DNA from: Neoroseomonas soli | Lineage (GTDB): Bacteria > Pseudomonadota > Alphaproteobacteria > Acetobacterales > Acetobacteraceae | Reading direction: 5' to 3' | Length of the DNA stretch: 64,000 nt | Assembly (NCBI RefSeq): GCF_018129065.1 | Contig: NZ_JAAEDM010000010.1 | Coordinates: 1 to 64,000 of the forward strand | Part shown: positions 8,818 to 19,544 of the stretch, one piece after another | Numbering within the stretch: the stretch's first letter is position 1 | Layout: the number at the start of each line of letters is the position of its first letter | Program-made: the position numbers and the translations under genes | Notes under the pieces: generated by a model | What the model saw: only the letters and a program-made list of their open reading frames with translations | Database searches by the model: none | Told to the model about the DNA's origin: nothing

Positions 8818-9084
8818 TCATCGCGCCGGCAGGCGCATCCCGGCGATGCGGATGATGCCGTGCGGGTTCGGGCGGCCGGGCCGGATGATGATGTTCGCGG
8901 CGTCGTGGTCGCCGCGGCGGGTGGAGGCGAGCATGGTCCTCGCCTCCAGTGTCCGGATGCGGATGCCGAAGCCGCCTGCGGCCACCTTGGTCCGGAAGAT
9001 CTGCGCGGCCTGCGCCTCGGCCAGGCTTTCAGGCTCGAGGCGAGGCTGTTGTGCCCGGCCGCGCGCAGCCGGGCACGGCCTGCG
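8818..9084 (-). pseudogene. Start-less open frame after the Bug-type gene (remnant or unusual-start small protein)
   Basis: Directly after the TAG of the solute-binding protein gene, and in the same frame, 88 codons stay open with strong C/G third positions and protein-like content, for example [35 protein letters not shown] and [14 protein letters not shown]. No ATG, GTG or TTG lies early enough to make it a normal gene, apart from internal GTG and ATG codons. It may be the tail of a decayed gene, or be made by stop readthrough or from a CTG. A hairpin falls within its first codons. Function unknown. Confidence 0.3.
9051..9076 (-). terminator. Hairpin after the Bug-type gene
   Basis: GTGCCCGGC - 8-base loop - GCCGGGCAC forms a perfect 9-bp stem starting about 9 bases after the minus-strand stop at 9085. 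There is no U-run. Confidence 0.5.
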
Positions 9085-10059
9085 CTACTCCACGCGGATG
9101 CCGCTCTCGCGGATGATCGGCTCCCACTTCGTGCGCTCGCGCGCCCAGGCGCCTGCGAACTCCGCCGGCGTGGTCGGCATGGGCTCGAGGCCATTGCGGG
9201 CGAGGTTGGCGATCACCTCGGCATCCGCGAGCGCGGTGCGCATCGCGGCATTGAGCCGTGCGATGGCGGCCTCCGGCGTGCCGCGCGGCGCAACCACCGC
9301 ATACCACCCCGGCACGTCGAAGTCCGGCACGCCGGATTCCGCGACCGTCGGCACCTCGGGCAGCAGGCGGGAGCGGCTGATCGTCGGCACCGCCAGCGCG
9401 CGCAGCCGCCCGGACTGCACATGCGGCAGCACCGAGGGCGCCGTGGCGAAGGAATAATCGAGGCGGCCCGAGAGCAGGTCCGTCGCGACCATCGCCCCGC
9501 CGCGGTAGGAAACCGGAATGGTCTCGATCCCGGCCATCTTGTCGAAGAGCAGGCCCGCAAGGTGCGGCCCGCCCGCGATGCCGCTGTGACCATAGGAAAG
9601 GCGGCCCGGCGCGGCCTTCGCCGCGGCGATGAGGTCCGCGACATTGCGCCAGGGGCGCTCCGCCGGGATCACCAGGATGTTGAAGAGGTCCACCGCGATC
9701 GAGACCGGCACCAGGTCGCGCTGCGGGTCGAAGGACAGGCGCATCACCATCGGGCTGACAACCAGCGCACCGATGGTCGCGAGCAGGATGGTATGCCCGT
9801 CGGCGGGGCTGCGCACCGCCGCTTCGGTCGCGATGTTGGACCCGGCGCCGGGGCGATTCTCCACCACTACGGGCTGGCCCAGCGCTTCCGCCATCTTCGG
9901 CGCGAAGGCCCGCGCGGAGATGTCGACCGCACCGCCAGGCGTGTAGCCCACCAACAGCCGGATCGGCCGGTTGGGGAAGCTGTCCTGCGCGAGGGCAGGG
10001 CGGGCGAGCGGCAGGGTGGCGGCGGCGATCAGTGCGCGCCGCGGCAGGGGATGGTTCAT
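9085..10059 (-). CDS. Bug family tripartite tricarboxylate transporter substrate-binding protein
   Basis: These periplasmic proteins bind organic acids for TctAB-type transporters, or act alone as sensors. It has a signal peptide ([18 protein letters not shown], with an arginine pair resembling a Tat signal) and the family blocks [33 protein letters not shown] and [15 protein letters not shown]. At 324 residues it is full length. No TctA or TctB genes are nearby, so it is an orphan receptor, common in Acetobacteraceae and Burkholderiales. It sits between proB and proA, probably as a later insertion. ATG 10059 starts the signal peptide. Confidence 0.9.
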   Translation of the reverse strand: MNHPLPRRALIAAATLPLARPALAQDSFPNRPIRLLVGYTPGGAVDISARAFAPKMAEALGQPVVVENRPGAGSNIATEAAVRSPADGHTILLATIGALVVSPMVMRLSFDPQRDLVPVSIAVDLFNILVIPAERPWRNVADLIAAAKAAPGRLSYGHSGIAGGPHLAGLLFDKMAGIETIPVSYRGGAMVATDLLSGRLDYSFATAPSVLPHVQSGRLRALAVPTISRSRLLPEVPTVAESGVPDFDVPGWYAVVAPRGTPEAAIARLNAAMRTALADAEVIANLARNGLEPMPTTPAEFAGAWARERTKWEPIIRESGIRVE

Positions 10060-10126
10060 GGCATTTCGTCCCGGAGTCGCGGCGTGGTGTTTCGCACGAC
10101 CCCGCGGTGCCACGGAAGCCCGGGGA

Positions 10127-11254
10127 CTACAGCAGGACGAGATCGTCGCGGTGGATGATCTCGTCCCGGCCGCGCCAGCCGAGGAGTGATTCCAGTTCCT
10201 CGCTGCGGTGGCCGGCGATCAGGCGTGCGGCTTCGGCATCATAGGCCGAGAGGCCGCGCGCGAGTTCCTGGCCTGCCTCGTTCCGCACGCTGACGGGGTC
10301 GCCGCGTGAGAAATCCCCCTGCACGCCGCGCACGCCGGCCGGCAGCAGGGAAGACCCTCGGGCGAGCGCGCGCGCCGCGCCCGCATCCACCACCAGCGTC
10401 CCGAGTGGCGCGATGCTGCCTGCGATCCAGCGCTTGCGTGCGGTGCGTCCCTCCGGGGCCGGAAGGAACCAGGTGCAGCGCGCACCGTCCACCAGGGCCG
10501 CGAGGGGATGGTCGCGCTTGCCGAGCGCGATCGCCATCGCGCAGCCCGCGCCGGTGGCGATGCGCGCGGCGATCAGCTTGGTGCGCATGCCGCCGGAGGA
10601 ATAGCCGGGCGGCGGTTCGCCACCCATGGACATGATCTCGTCCGTGATGCGCTCCACCGCGGGAATGTGCGCGGCCTGCGGGTCCTTGCGCGGATCGGCG
10701 GTGTAGAGGCCGTCGATGTCGGAGAGGAGCACGAGCGCGTCGGCGCTGATCATCTCCGCCACGCGCGCGGCCAGGCGGTCGTTGTCGCCGAAGCGGATCT
10801 CCGCCGTGGCGACGGTGTCGTTTTCGTTGATGACGGGCACGCAGCCGAGGCCGAGCAACGTGCTGATCGTCGCGCGCGCGTTCAGGTAGCGGCGGCGATC
10901 CTCGGAATCCTCGAGCGTCAGCAGCAGCTGAGCCGCGTTCATGCCGTGCGCGGAGAGCGCTTCCTGCCATGCGCCGGCCAGGCGGATCTGGCCGACGGCG
11001 GCTGCGGCCTGCTTCTCCTCCAGCCGCAGCTTGCGCCGGGTCAGGCCCAGCGCCCGGCGCGCCAGCGCGATGGCGCCGGAGGAGACCAGCACGACCTCCG
11101 CGCCGCGCTCGCGCAGCGCCGCGACATCGGCGGCGACCGAGGACAGCCAATCGGCGCGCGGCGTGGCCGTCGCTTCGTCCACCACGAGGGCGGAGCCGAT
11201 CTTGACGACGATGCGCTTCGCGGCGGCGAGCGACGGGGAGGCGATATCGGACAT
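10127..11254 (-). CDS. proB: Glutamate 5-kinase
   Basis: ProB phosphorylates glutamate with ATP, the first and feedback-inhibited step of proline synthesis. The amino-acid-kinase domain shows [22 protein letters not shown] and [43 protein letters not shown] is the catalytic-loop region. The last 80 or so residues form a PUA domain ([18 protein letters not shown]). At 375 residues it is of usual length. ATG 11254 was preferred; an ATG at 11272 would add six residues. obgE ends 34 bases upstream, so the two are likely co-transcribed. Confidence 0.94.
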   Translation of the reverse strand: MSDIASPSLAAAKRIVVKIGSALVVDEATATPRADWLSSVAADVAALRERGAEVVLVSSGAIALARRALGLTRRKLRLEEKQAAAAVGQIRLAGAWQEALSAHGMNAAQLLLTLEDSEDRRRYLNARATISTLLGLGCVPVINENDTVATAEIRFGDNDRLAARVAEMISADALVLLSDIDGLYTADPRKDPQAAHIPAVERITDEIMSMGGEPPPGYSSGGMRTKLIAARIATGAGCAMAIALGKRDHPLAALVDGARCTWFLPAPEGRTARKRWIAGSIAPLGTLVVDAGAARALARGSSLLPAGVRGVQGDFSRGDPVSVRNEAGQELARGLSAYDAEAARLIAGHRSEELESLLGWRGRDEIIHRDDLVLL

Positions 11255-11288
11255 GGCAGGCGCCTGTAGCATGTGGCGCCGCGGGCGT

Positions 11289-12296
<1,008 letters not shown>

Positions 12297-12317
12297 TCAG
12301 GGTGCCCGAAACGGAAA

Positions 12318-12337
12318 CGGGGGCCGTGAGGCCCCCG
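12318..12337 (-). terminator. Intrinsic terminator after rplU-rpmA
   Basis: CGGGGGCC with a 4-base loop and GGCCCCCG makes a perfect 8-bp stem. On the minus strand it is followed by TTTCCGTTTC. It lies between rpmA and obgE and may attenuate read-through from the ribosomal protein genes. Confidence 0.65.
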
Positions 12338-12363
12338 CCAACGCGCAACGCGTATACGTGCGG

Positions 12364-12633
12364 TTACTCAGCGGCCTGGGCGTCGGCCACGACCGTCACG
12401 TGCACGCGGTCGTCGCCCCTGCGGACGAAGCGGACGCGGCCGTCGATCGCGGCGTGCAGGCTGTGCTGGCGGCCGGCATAGACATTATCGCCCGGGATCA
12501 TCTTCGTGCCGCGCTGGGTCACGATGATGGAGCCGGCGTTCACGGTCTGGCCGCCGAACAGCTTCACGCCGAGGCGCTTGCCTTCGGAGTCGCGGCCGTT
12601 GCGGGACGAGCCGCCTGCCTTCTTGTGTGCCAT
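12364..12633 (-). CDS. rpmA: 50S ribosomal protein L27
   Basis: L27 reaches the peptidyl-transferase centre with its N-terminal tail. The start [20 protein letters not shown] is diagnostic, followed by [20 protein letters not shown]. At 89 residues it is full length. It begins 19 bases after rplU and is co-transcribed with it. Confidence 0.97.
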   Translation of the reverse strand: MAHKKAGGSSRNGRDSEGKRLGVKLFGGQTVNAGSIIVTQRGTKMIPGDNVYAGRQHSLHAAIDGRVRFVRRGDDRVHVTVVADAQAAE

Positions 12634-12652
12634 GGCTTCTCTCCTTCCGCGA

Positions 12653-12970
12653 TCAAGCCGCGGTGATCGCGGCGATGCGCAGCACCGTCTGGTGCTGGCG
12701 ATGGCCGTTCTTGCGCCGGCTGTTCTGGCGGCGGCGCTTCTTGAAGATGATGACCTTGTCGCCGCGGTTCTGCTCGACGACCTCGGCGGTGACCGAGGCG
12801 CCGGCCACGGTCGGGGCACCGATGGTCAACCCGGCCTCGGTCGCGACGGCGAGGACGTCGTTGAAGGTGATGGTCGTGCCCGGGGCAGCGTCCAGCTTCT
12901 CGACCGCCAGGGTGGCGTTCGGGGTGACGCGGTACTGCTTGCCGCCGGTGCGGATCACTGCGTAGGTCAT
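12653..12970 (-). CDS. rplU: 50S ribosomal protein L21
   Basis: L21 is a primary 23S rRNA-binding protein of the large subunit. It starts [15 protein letters not shown], typical of the family, and has the late basic block [20 protein letters not shown] that contacts rRNA. At 105 residues it is of normal length. It is the first gene of the minus-strand core block in this window; its promoter lies in the 220 bases between it and tRNA-Ser. Confidence 0.97.
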   Translation of the reverse strand: MTYAVIRTGGKQYRVTPNATLAVEKLDAAPGTTITFNDVLAVATEAGLTIGAPTVAGASVTAEVVEQNRGDKVIIFKKRRRQNSRRKNGHRQHQTVLRIAAITAA

Positions 12971-13193
12971 GACAGGTCCTGATGCCTTCCCGCCGCCCCG
13001 GAGGACCGGGAACAAACGAGCAAAACGCTTGCGGCGGAGCATGCACCCCGCCGGGAGCGGGGCGTATAGCGGCGGGCGGGGTCGCGCGTCAACGGGCGGG
13101 GGAGGAATTCTTCCGCGCGGAGCCTTCCGGGATGGCCCGACAAGGGGGGGCGTTGCTTCCGGGCAAGACTACCATTATAGGCCCGGACCCCGT

Positions 13194-13696
<503 letters not shown>

Positions 13697-16600
13697 ATGG
13701 CAACCTTCGACGACATCAAAGCCGGAGCGCGGCTTCGCGGTCTGGACGCCGCAGGCGTGGCCGAAATCGTCCAAGTGGCGAGGTTCGGCCCCGATGCGCT
13801 GAACCTGGTCTTCCGCGTGAACGGCCGCGTGGGCGAGCGGCTGGTCTATCGCGGGGAGGAGGCCGGCTTCGAGTTCCTGGAGGCAGGCCGAGCCTACGCC
13901 TTCGACGCTGACGGCAGCCTGCTGCGTCTCGCGTCGGAGGCCTACCGCCTCCGGTTAGCCCACCTCTTCGACCCCTACCTGGCCGTCAGCGCGTCCCAGA
14001 TCGAGGCGCTCCCCCATCAGATCACCGCCGTCTACGGCGACATGCTGCCGCGGCAGCCATTGCGCTTCCTGCTCGCGGACGACCCGGGCGCCGGCAAGAC
14101 GGTCATGGCGGGGCTGCTCATCAAGGAGCTCCTGATCCGTGGCGACCTGGAACGCTGCCTGATCGTCGCACCGGGGAGCCTCGTCGAGCAGTGGCAGGAG
14201 GAAATGGCCGAGAAGTTCGGCCTCCCCTTCGATCTCCTGTCGCGAGACCAGATCGAGAACTCGGTCACCGGCAACCCCTTTGCCGAGCGGAACCGCTTGA
14301 TCCTCCGCCTCGACATGGCCGCCAGGTCCGACGAGCTGAAGGCGAAGCTGAACGCCGCGCCGGAATGGGACCTCGTGATCTGCGACGAGGCCCATCGCAT
14401 GGCCGCGTCGTACTTCGGGGGCGAGGTCAAGGAGACGCAGCGGCACAAGCTCGGTCGGCTGCTGGGCGGCATGGCCCGTAACTTCCTGCTCATGTCCGCG
14501 ACGCCGCACAACGGTAAGGAAGCGGACTTCCAGCTCTTCATGGGGCTGCTCGACGCTGATCGCTTCGAGGGACGGTTCCGCGAAGGCGTCCACAAAGCCG
14601 ACGTCTCCGACATGATGCGTCGCCTCACGAAGGAGGAGCTCTACCGCTTCGACGGAACGCCCCTCTTCCCCGAGCGGCGTGCCTACACCGCCAGCTACGA
14701 GCTCTCGCCCGCGGAGTCGGCTCTCTATCAGGCCGCCACGTCCTATGTGCGAGAGGAAATGAACCGCGCCGATCGCTCCGGCGACGGCAAGCGGCAGAAC
14801 AGCGTGGGCTTCGCCCTGCAGATCCTGCAGCGGCGCCTCGCTTCCTCCCCGGCTGCGATCCACCGCTCCCTGGAACGACGCCGCAAGCGCCTGGAGGAGC
14901 GGCTGCGCGATGAGAAGCTCCTGCGGCAGAATGGCGGTGTGCCACTCAGCCGCGTGCCTGTCCTGCCCAGCTTCGACGCCGACGACCTCGAGGATGCGCC
15001 CGGCGAAGAAGCGGAGGCCATCGAGGAGCAGATCGCCGACCAGGCGACCGCCGCCGCCACCCTCGCCGAACTCGAGGCCGAGATCGTCATCCTCAAGGAT
15101 CTCGAAGCGCAGGCCCTGCGCCTCAAGCTGTCCGGCCAAGACGCCAAGTGGCGCGAGCTCGAGGCCATCCTCGACGACCCCATCATGCTCGATCCGGCGA
15201 CCGGGCTGCGGCGGAAGATCCTGATCTTCACCGAGCCCAAGGATACGCTGGAGTACCTGCAGCAGAAGATCGCCGCCCGTGTCGGCGATCCGGCCTCGGT
15301 GGTCGTCATCCACGGCGGCATCGCACGCGAGGCTCGGCGCGCGGCGATCGCGGCCTTCAACTCCGACCCGGTCGTGCGGGTGATGATCGCGAACGACGCC
15401 GCCGGCGAGGGCGTGAACCTCCAGCGCGGCGCCCACCTCATGGTCAACTACGACCTGCCGTGGAACCCGAACCGCCTGGAGCAGCGCTTCGGGCGCATCC
15501 ACCGCATCGGCCAGACCGAGGTCTGCCATCTCTGGAACCTGTGCGCGACCAACACCCGCGAGGGCGAGGTCTATCAGCGCCTTCTGGAGAAGCTGGAGCA
15601 GGCCCGGGCGGCCCTGGGCGGCAAGGTCTATGACGTCCTTGGCGAGCTGTTCGAGGGCCAGGCCCTTCGCGACCTCCTGGTGGACGCCATCCGCTACGGC
15701 GACGCTCCCGAGACCAAGAGCCGCCTGTTCCAGAAGGTGGACGATGCGGTGGACGTCGATGCGATCGAACGCCTGGTCGCCGAACGCAAGCTGACCTCGG
15801 AGGGCATGGATCCCAACGCGGTCGCCGCCATTCGCGAGGAGATGGAGCGCGCCCAGGCCCGCCGCCTGCAGCCGCACTTCATTGGCGCCTTCTTCCGGGA
15901 GGCATTCCAGCTCCTGGGTGGGCGGATTGCCGAGCGCGAGAAGGGCCGCTTCGAAATCCTGCGCGTGCCGCCGGTGCTCAAGCACCGTGATCGGCTGATC
16001 GGTCGCGGCGATCCCGTGCTGGACCGCTATGCCCGCATGACCTTCGATAAGGGTCTCGTGCCCGGCAAGCCGCAGGCCGAGCTCATGGCCCCCGGCCATC
16101 CGTTGCTCGACGCCGTTCTGGATATCATTCTGGAACGCTTTCAGCCGCTGCTTCAGCAGGGCGGCGTGCTGGTGGATGAAGGCGATGAAGGCCTCTCGCC
16201 ACGACTGCTCGTCTACCTGGAGCACGCGATCCGGGACGGCCGGGTAGCAAAATCGGGCGAGCCCCGTGTCGTGTCGCAGCGCCTGCAGTTCATCCATCTC
16301 CGCGAAGACGGGACGGCCGCCGACGGCGGACCTGCGCCCTACCTCGATTGCCGCCCCATCACGGCCGAGGAACGTGATCTGGTCGCAGATGCGATCACGG
16401 CGCCATGGCTGTCGGGTCGCGTTGAAGAGCAGGCGCTCGGCTACGCCATCGCGAAGCTGGTCCCCGAGCACCTTGGCGAGGTGAAGCGCCGCCGGCTGGC
16501 CGAGATCGACAAGGTGGAGCGGGAAGTCAGGTCGCGCCTCACCCGCGAGATCAACTACTGGGATGCCCGTGCGGCACGGCTCCGCGAGGAGGAGCGCGTC

Positions 16601-17203
16601 GGCAAGGAACAGCGCATCAATGCCAGCAACGCGGAGGCTACGGCCCAGCGGCTCGTCGAGCGCCTGCACAAGCGCCAGGAGGAACTGGCCCGCGAGCGGC
16701 AGATCACCGCGTTGCCGCCGGTCATGAAGGGCGCCGCGCTGATCATCCCGAAGGGCCTCCTCGTTGCGCGGAACCAGCCGACGCGCACTCCCGTTCCGGC
16801 GGGCTTTGCGGAGGACGCGACCTCGCGCGCTGAGGTGGAGCGCCTTGCCATGGAGGCTGTCATGGCCGCGGAGCACGCGCTCGGGCATGTGCCGCGCGAC
16901 GTCTCGGCCGAGAAGAAGGGCTGGGACATCGAGAGCCGCGACATGAAGTCCGGCCACTTGCGCTTCATCGAAGTGAAAGGGCGGCACATCGACGGCGACG
17001 TGATCATGCTGACGAAGAATGAGCTGCTGGCGTCACTCAACAGCCCCGAGGCATTCATCCTGGCCATCGTGCTCGTGGAGGCGGGGTTCGCCCGCGAGCC
17101 CGCCTATGTGCGCCGCTTCTTTCAACGCGAGCTTGGCTTCGCCGAGACTGCCGTGGCGTTCCATGTCGGCGACCTGCTTACGATCGCGGGGAGGCCCGGG
17201 TGA
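13697..17203 (+). CDS. SNF2/DISARM DrmD-like helicase with C-terminal DUF3883 nuclease-like domain
   Basis: This 1168-residue superfamily-2 ATPase is the first gene of the defence operon. The Walker A block LLADDPGAGKTVMAG lies at residues 125-139, the DEAH box (VICDEAHR) at 227-234, and LLMSATPHN near 270. The C-terminal helicase lobe has NDAAGEGVNLQRG and QRFGRIHRIGQTEV near 600. The last 100 residues match DUF3883, an Mrr-like fold, with GWDIES near 1075 and FIEVKGR near 1090 giving a D...ExK pattern. It is inferred to move along or open foreign DNA and possibly cut it. The next gene starts inside its stop codon. Confidence 0.85.
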   Translation: MATFDDIKAGARLRGLDAAGVAEIVQVARFGPDALNLVFRVNGRVGERLVYRGEEAGFEFLEAGRAYAFDADGSLLRLASEAYRLRLAHLFDPYLAVSASQIEALPHQITAVYGDMLPRQPLRFLLADDPGAGKTVMAGLLIKELLIRGDLERCLIVAPGSLVEQWQEEMAEKFGLPFDLLSRDQIENSVTGNPFAERNRLILRLDMAARSDELKAKLNAAPEWDLVICDEAHRMAASYFGGEVKETQRHKLGRLLGGMARNFLLMSATPHNGKEADFQLFMGLLDADRFEGRFREGVHKADVSDMMRRLTKEELYRFDGTPLFPERRAYTASYELSPAESALYQAATSYVREEMNRADRSGDGKRQNSVGFALQILQRRLASSPAAIHRSLERRRKRLEERLRDEKLLRQNGGVPLSRVPVLPSFDADDLEDAPGEEAEAIEEQIADQATAAATLAELEAEIVILKDLEAQALRLKLSGQDAKWRELEAILDDPIMLDPATGLRRKILIFTEPKDTLEYLQQKIAARVGDPASVVVIHGGIAREARRAAIAAFNSDPVVRVMIANDAAGEGVNLQRGAHLMVNYDLPWNPNRLEQRFGRIHRIGQTEVCHLWNLCATNTREGEVYQRLLEKLEQARAALGGKVYDVLGELFEGQALRDLLVDAIRYGDAPETKSRLFQKVDDAVDVDAIERLVAERKLTSEGMDPNAVAAIREEMERAQARRLQPHFIGAFFREAFQLLGGRIAEREKGRFEILRVPPVLKHRDRLIGRGDPVLDRYARMTFDKGLVPGKPQAELMAPGHPLLDAVLDIILERFQPLLQQGGVLVDEGDEGLSPRLLVYLEHAIRDGRVAKSGEPRVVSQRLQFIHLREDGTAADGGPAPYLDCRPITAEERDLVADAITAPWLSGRVEEQALGYAIAKLVPEHLGEVKRRRLAEIDKVEREVRSRLTREINYWDARAARLREEERVGKEQRINASNAEATAQRLVERLHKRQEELARERQITALPPVMKGAALIIPKGLLVARNQPTRTPVPAGFAEDATSRAEVERLAMEAVMAAEHALGHVPRDVSAEKKGWDIESRDMKSGHLRFIEVKGRHIDGDVIMLTKNELLASLNSPEAFILAIVLVEAGFAREPAYVRRFFQRELGFAETAVAFHVGDLLTIAGRPG

Positions 17204-18915
17204 CAGGGTCCGCCGCCCCGGAACTCCGGCTCGACCTGCTCTTGGGGCAAGTCATCCCCGATACGCGGGTTCTGGACGGTTCGCGCCAGTATCCCAAGCC
17301 AACGGCGCTCTCCGAGGTCTTCGACAAAGCAACCCATGTGCGGGGCCTGCTCTCAGGTCTCGATCACCGGGGGGTAGAGTGGCTTCGGCACGTCGCGAGC
17401 AAGCCAACCCTGGAGGCGTGCTCCATCGTATTGGGCCTGTATCCGGGGTGCCCGACCTGGGACGACGTTCTTCTTGACGCCCTCGACATCCAGCAGCAGT
17501 CCGCCGGACGGGTAAGCTTTCGTGTCCGTGCACGGCGTGATGGGTTGAACCGTCCAGGCAATCTGCTCTGGGTCAACCGGGGGGACGAACCCGGAGTTCT
17601 GGTGACCGGAAACCTCGGGAATGGCCTCATCACCTCCCGATGGGACGCGACCGATGCGAACCTCGTTCTGCCGCTCACTGACGTCGCCGAACAGGCACTC
17701 GTCAACTGGTTCGACTTGCTCCACGGCAACAGTCGCCCGTTGACACCTGACGCGGCGACGGCCCCGAGGCTCCGTCTTCCGGATGGCTCCGAGGAGGGCG
17801 CGCGCCTTTGGCGTGATTACCTCGCAAAGCTAGCCGCAGCTGAGGCGGAGCAGCCAGCCCCGGTCGTGGATTCGGAGACTGGCGCGGTCGACCACCCGAC
17901 CGATCCGCCGCCGTCGAAGCAAGTGGTGACCGTGGCGGGCATCGTCCGGCGTATCTTCCCGCGACCCGATCCCGTCTTGTTGTCGCTGCAGGCCGCGCTG
18001 GCCAAGGGATCGCTCGTTTCACTGGATCGAGTGGATCGGATTCCGCCGCTCGATATGCCGATCCGTCCCGAGATGCTCGGTGAGATCGGCACGCGCCGTG
18101 TCGGTGGTGCATCGCGGCGTGTGGCTTACCGCGTCAGCCTGTTCGACGAGAAGACGCAGAAGCAGCTGAACAATCGGCACGGCGACGCCTCCACTCGCTT
18201 GTCGGCCTTCAGCTTGATGCTCCGCGACGGACAGCGCTGGATGCCGGAGAAGGCGTTCCCGCTTTTCGAGCAGGAGCTGGCGGCGTCGCATGAGAAGGCG
18301 ACCAAGGCGCTTCTGGCGGCTATTGGCGGCAAAGCTGCAGCCGATGTCGTGACCGCGCTTTCCGACAAGGTCGCACGCGATCTGCGCGAATTGGCGAAGC
18401 AGGCCGGCCTGACCACCGCACCACCTGATAGTCTCCTGGATGAAGTGCTCGCCGGTCTACGGAAGCGGCTCGAAGCCCATCTGGGCAAGGAGGCTGCGCC
18501 CGGGATCGCCCGCATGGAGGCTCGGCTCGATGCGCGCGAGGATGCGCATCACTCCCCTTGGGGTACGGTCCAGACCTTCCTGGTCTCGGCAGCGCGGCTG
18601 CCGCGCGAGGTGATGAGCGACCCCTTCCGCATGCGCGGCCTGACTACCGAGGCCGACGCATTGCTGCGCGCCTTCGACATCTTCGGCGATGCTCTCGTGA
18701 AGCGGCATCTCGACGGCGGTCGGGTCGAGAATCAAGCCAGGCAGGAGCTGGAGATCATCGAGGAAATCCTGAGCAAAGAGACAGCCACGCCCTGGCACCG
18801 CGCCCAGGCGCTGCACCGGCTCATCACAGGCCAGGGCCCGGATGCAGTGCGCGCGGCGATGACCGAGGAAAGGACGCCAGCGGTCGCACTCACGCCGGGG
18901 AATCCACCTCAGTGA
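17200..18915 (+). CDS. Unrecognised 571-residue protein of the defence operon
   Basis: I do not recognise a family. The first 180 residues look globular. The segment WVNRGDEPGVLVTGNLG followed by GLITSRWDATDANLVLP is faintly like the second half of a phospholipase-D repeat (GSxN...G...N.E), but no HxK pair is present, so this is only a suggestion. From about residue 330 the protein is mostly helical and charged (EKATKALLAAIGGKAAADV, ELEIIEEILSKE). It starts at GTG 17200, which overlaps the helicase stop as GTGA, and the next gene overlaps its own stop the same way, so the three are translated as a coupled unit. Confidence 0.7.
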   Translation: MTGSAAPELRLDLLLGQVIPDTRVLDGSRQYPKPTALSEVFDKATHVRGLLSGLDHRGVEWLRHVASKPTLEACSIVLGLYPGCPTWDDVLLDALDIQQQSAGRVSFRVRARRDGLNRPGNLLWVNRGDEPGVLVTGNLGNGLITSRWDATDANLVLPLTDVAEQALVNWFDLLHGNSRPLTPDAATAPRLRLPDGSEEGARLWRDYLAKLAAAEAEQPAPVVDSETGAVDHPTDPPPSKQVVTVAGIVRRIFPRPDPVLLSLQAALAKGSLVSLDRVDRIPPLDMPIRPEMLGEIGTRRVGGASRRVAYRVSLFDEKTQKQLNNRHGDASTRLSAFSLMLRDGQRWMPEKAFPLFEQELAASHEKATKALLAAIGGKAAADVVTALSDKVARDLRELAKQAGLTTAPPDSLLDEVLAGLRKRLEAHLGKEAAPGIARMEARLDAREDAHHSPWGTVQTFLVSAARLPREVMSDPFRMRGLTTEADALLRAFDIFGDALVKRHLDGGRVENQARQELEIIEEILSKETATPWHRAQALHRLITGQGPDAVRAAMTEERTPAVALTPGNPPQ

Positions 18916-19535
18916 ATGCCGGCCCGCCCGTCATGGAACGGCTGCTCAACGAGCGTGAGGCGATCTATACCCAATTTCATGGATCGTCCGCCGGGCCAGC
19001 ACACTTTTTTCTCGATCAGAATGCTGAGGATTACGCCGCTTACTACACCGCCATGTACCTGATCCAAGATACCGGCGAGGCGATCTACACGCATGCCAAG
19101 CAGGGCTTCGCCGCGTCGAGCATGGCAGCCTACATCGAGTTCTGGGGCGTGATGCAAGCCACCCAGATCCAACAGGACGCCATCGTCGAACTTCGCCGCG
19201 CGATCGTCGGACCACAGCCAAGGCTCTCCCTTGGCCCGGGATGGAGGAAGCTCCGGGACTTTCGGAACCTCGTCGCGGGACACCCAGCCAACAGGTCCCA
19301 CGGCGTCCCAGCCACTCAGCGCGCCTTCATGGGACGGACGCCCTACAGATACGATCGCCTGAGCTACGAGATGTTCGACGCCGCGGCGGCCAGAAACCCG
19401 TCGCCCGCCGCCGGACCTATCCCAGGGATCTCACACCCTGTCGTCGATCTGAGGCAGATGATCAGTGACTATGAATCCGAGGCGGTGCCGATTCTCGGCA
19501 CTGTTCTCTCCTCGCTGCGCGCGCGTTGGCCCTGA
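18912..19535 (+). CDS. Small helical HEPN-like protein of the defence operon
   Basis: 207 residues, nearly all predicted helical, with many aromatic and acidic residues (AEDYAAYYTAMYLIQDTGEAI). Near residue 117 it has RNLVAGHP, an R-x5-H pattern preceded by a helix (WRKLRDF), which fits the catalytic motif RX4-6H of HEPN ribonucleases. The assignment is from the motif and helical character only. GTG 18912 overlaps the upstream stop as GTGA; ATG 18933 is an alternative. It precedes the methyltransferase by 9 bases. If HEPN is correct, it could be an RNA-cutting abortive-infection effector (inference). Confidence 0.6.
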   Translation: MNAGPPVMERLLNEREAIYTQFHGSSAGPAHFFLDQNAEDYAAYYTAMYLIQDTGEAIYTHAKQGFAASSMAAYIEFWGVMQATQIQQDAIVELRRAIVGPQPRLSLGPGWRKLRDFRNLVAGHPANRSHGVPATQRAFMGRTPYRYDRLSYEMFDAAAARNPSPAAGPIPGISHPVVDLRQMISDYESEAVPILGTVLSSLRARWP

Positions 19536-19544
19536 AAGACGAGC

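Noticed and set aside
13955-16987. 1010-codon minus-strand frame opposite the helicase
   Set aside because: No recognisable motif; the plus strand has all helicase motifs.
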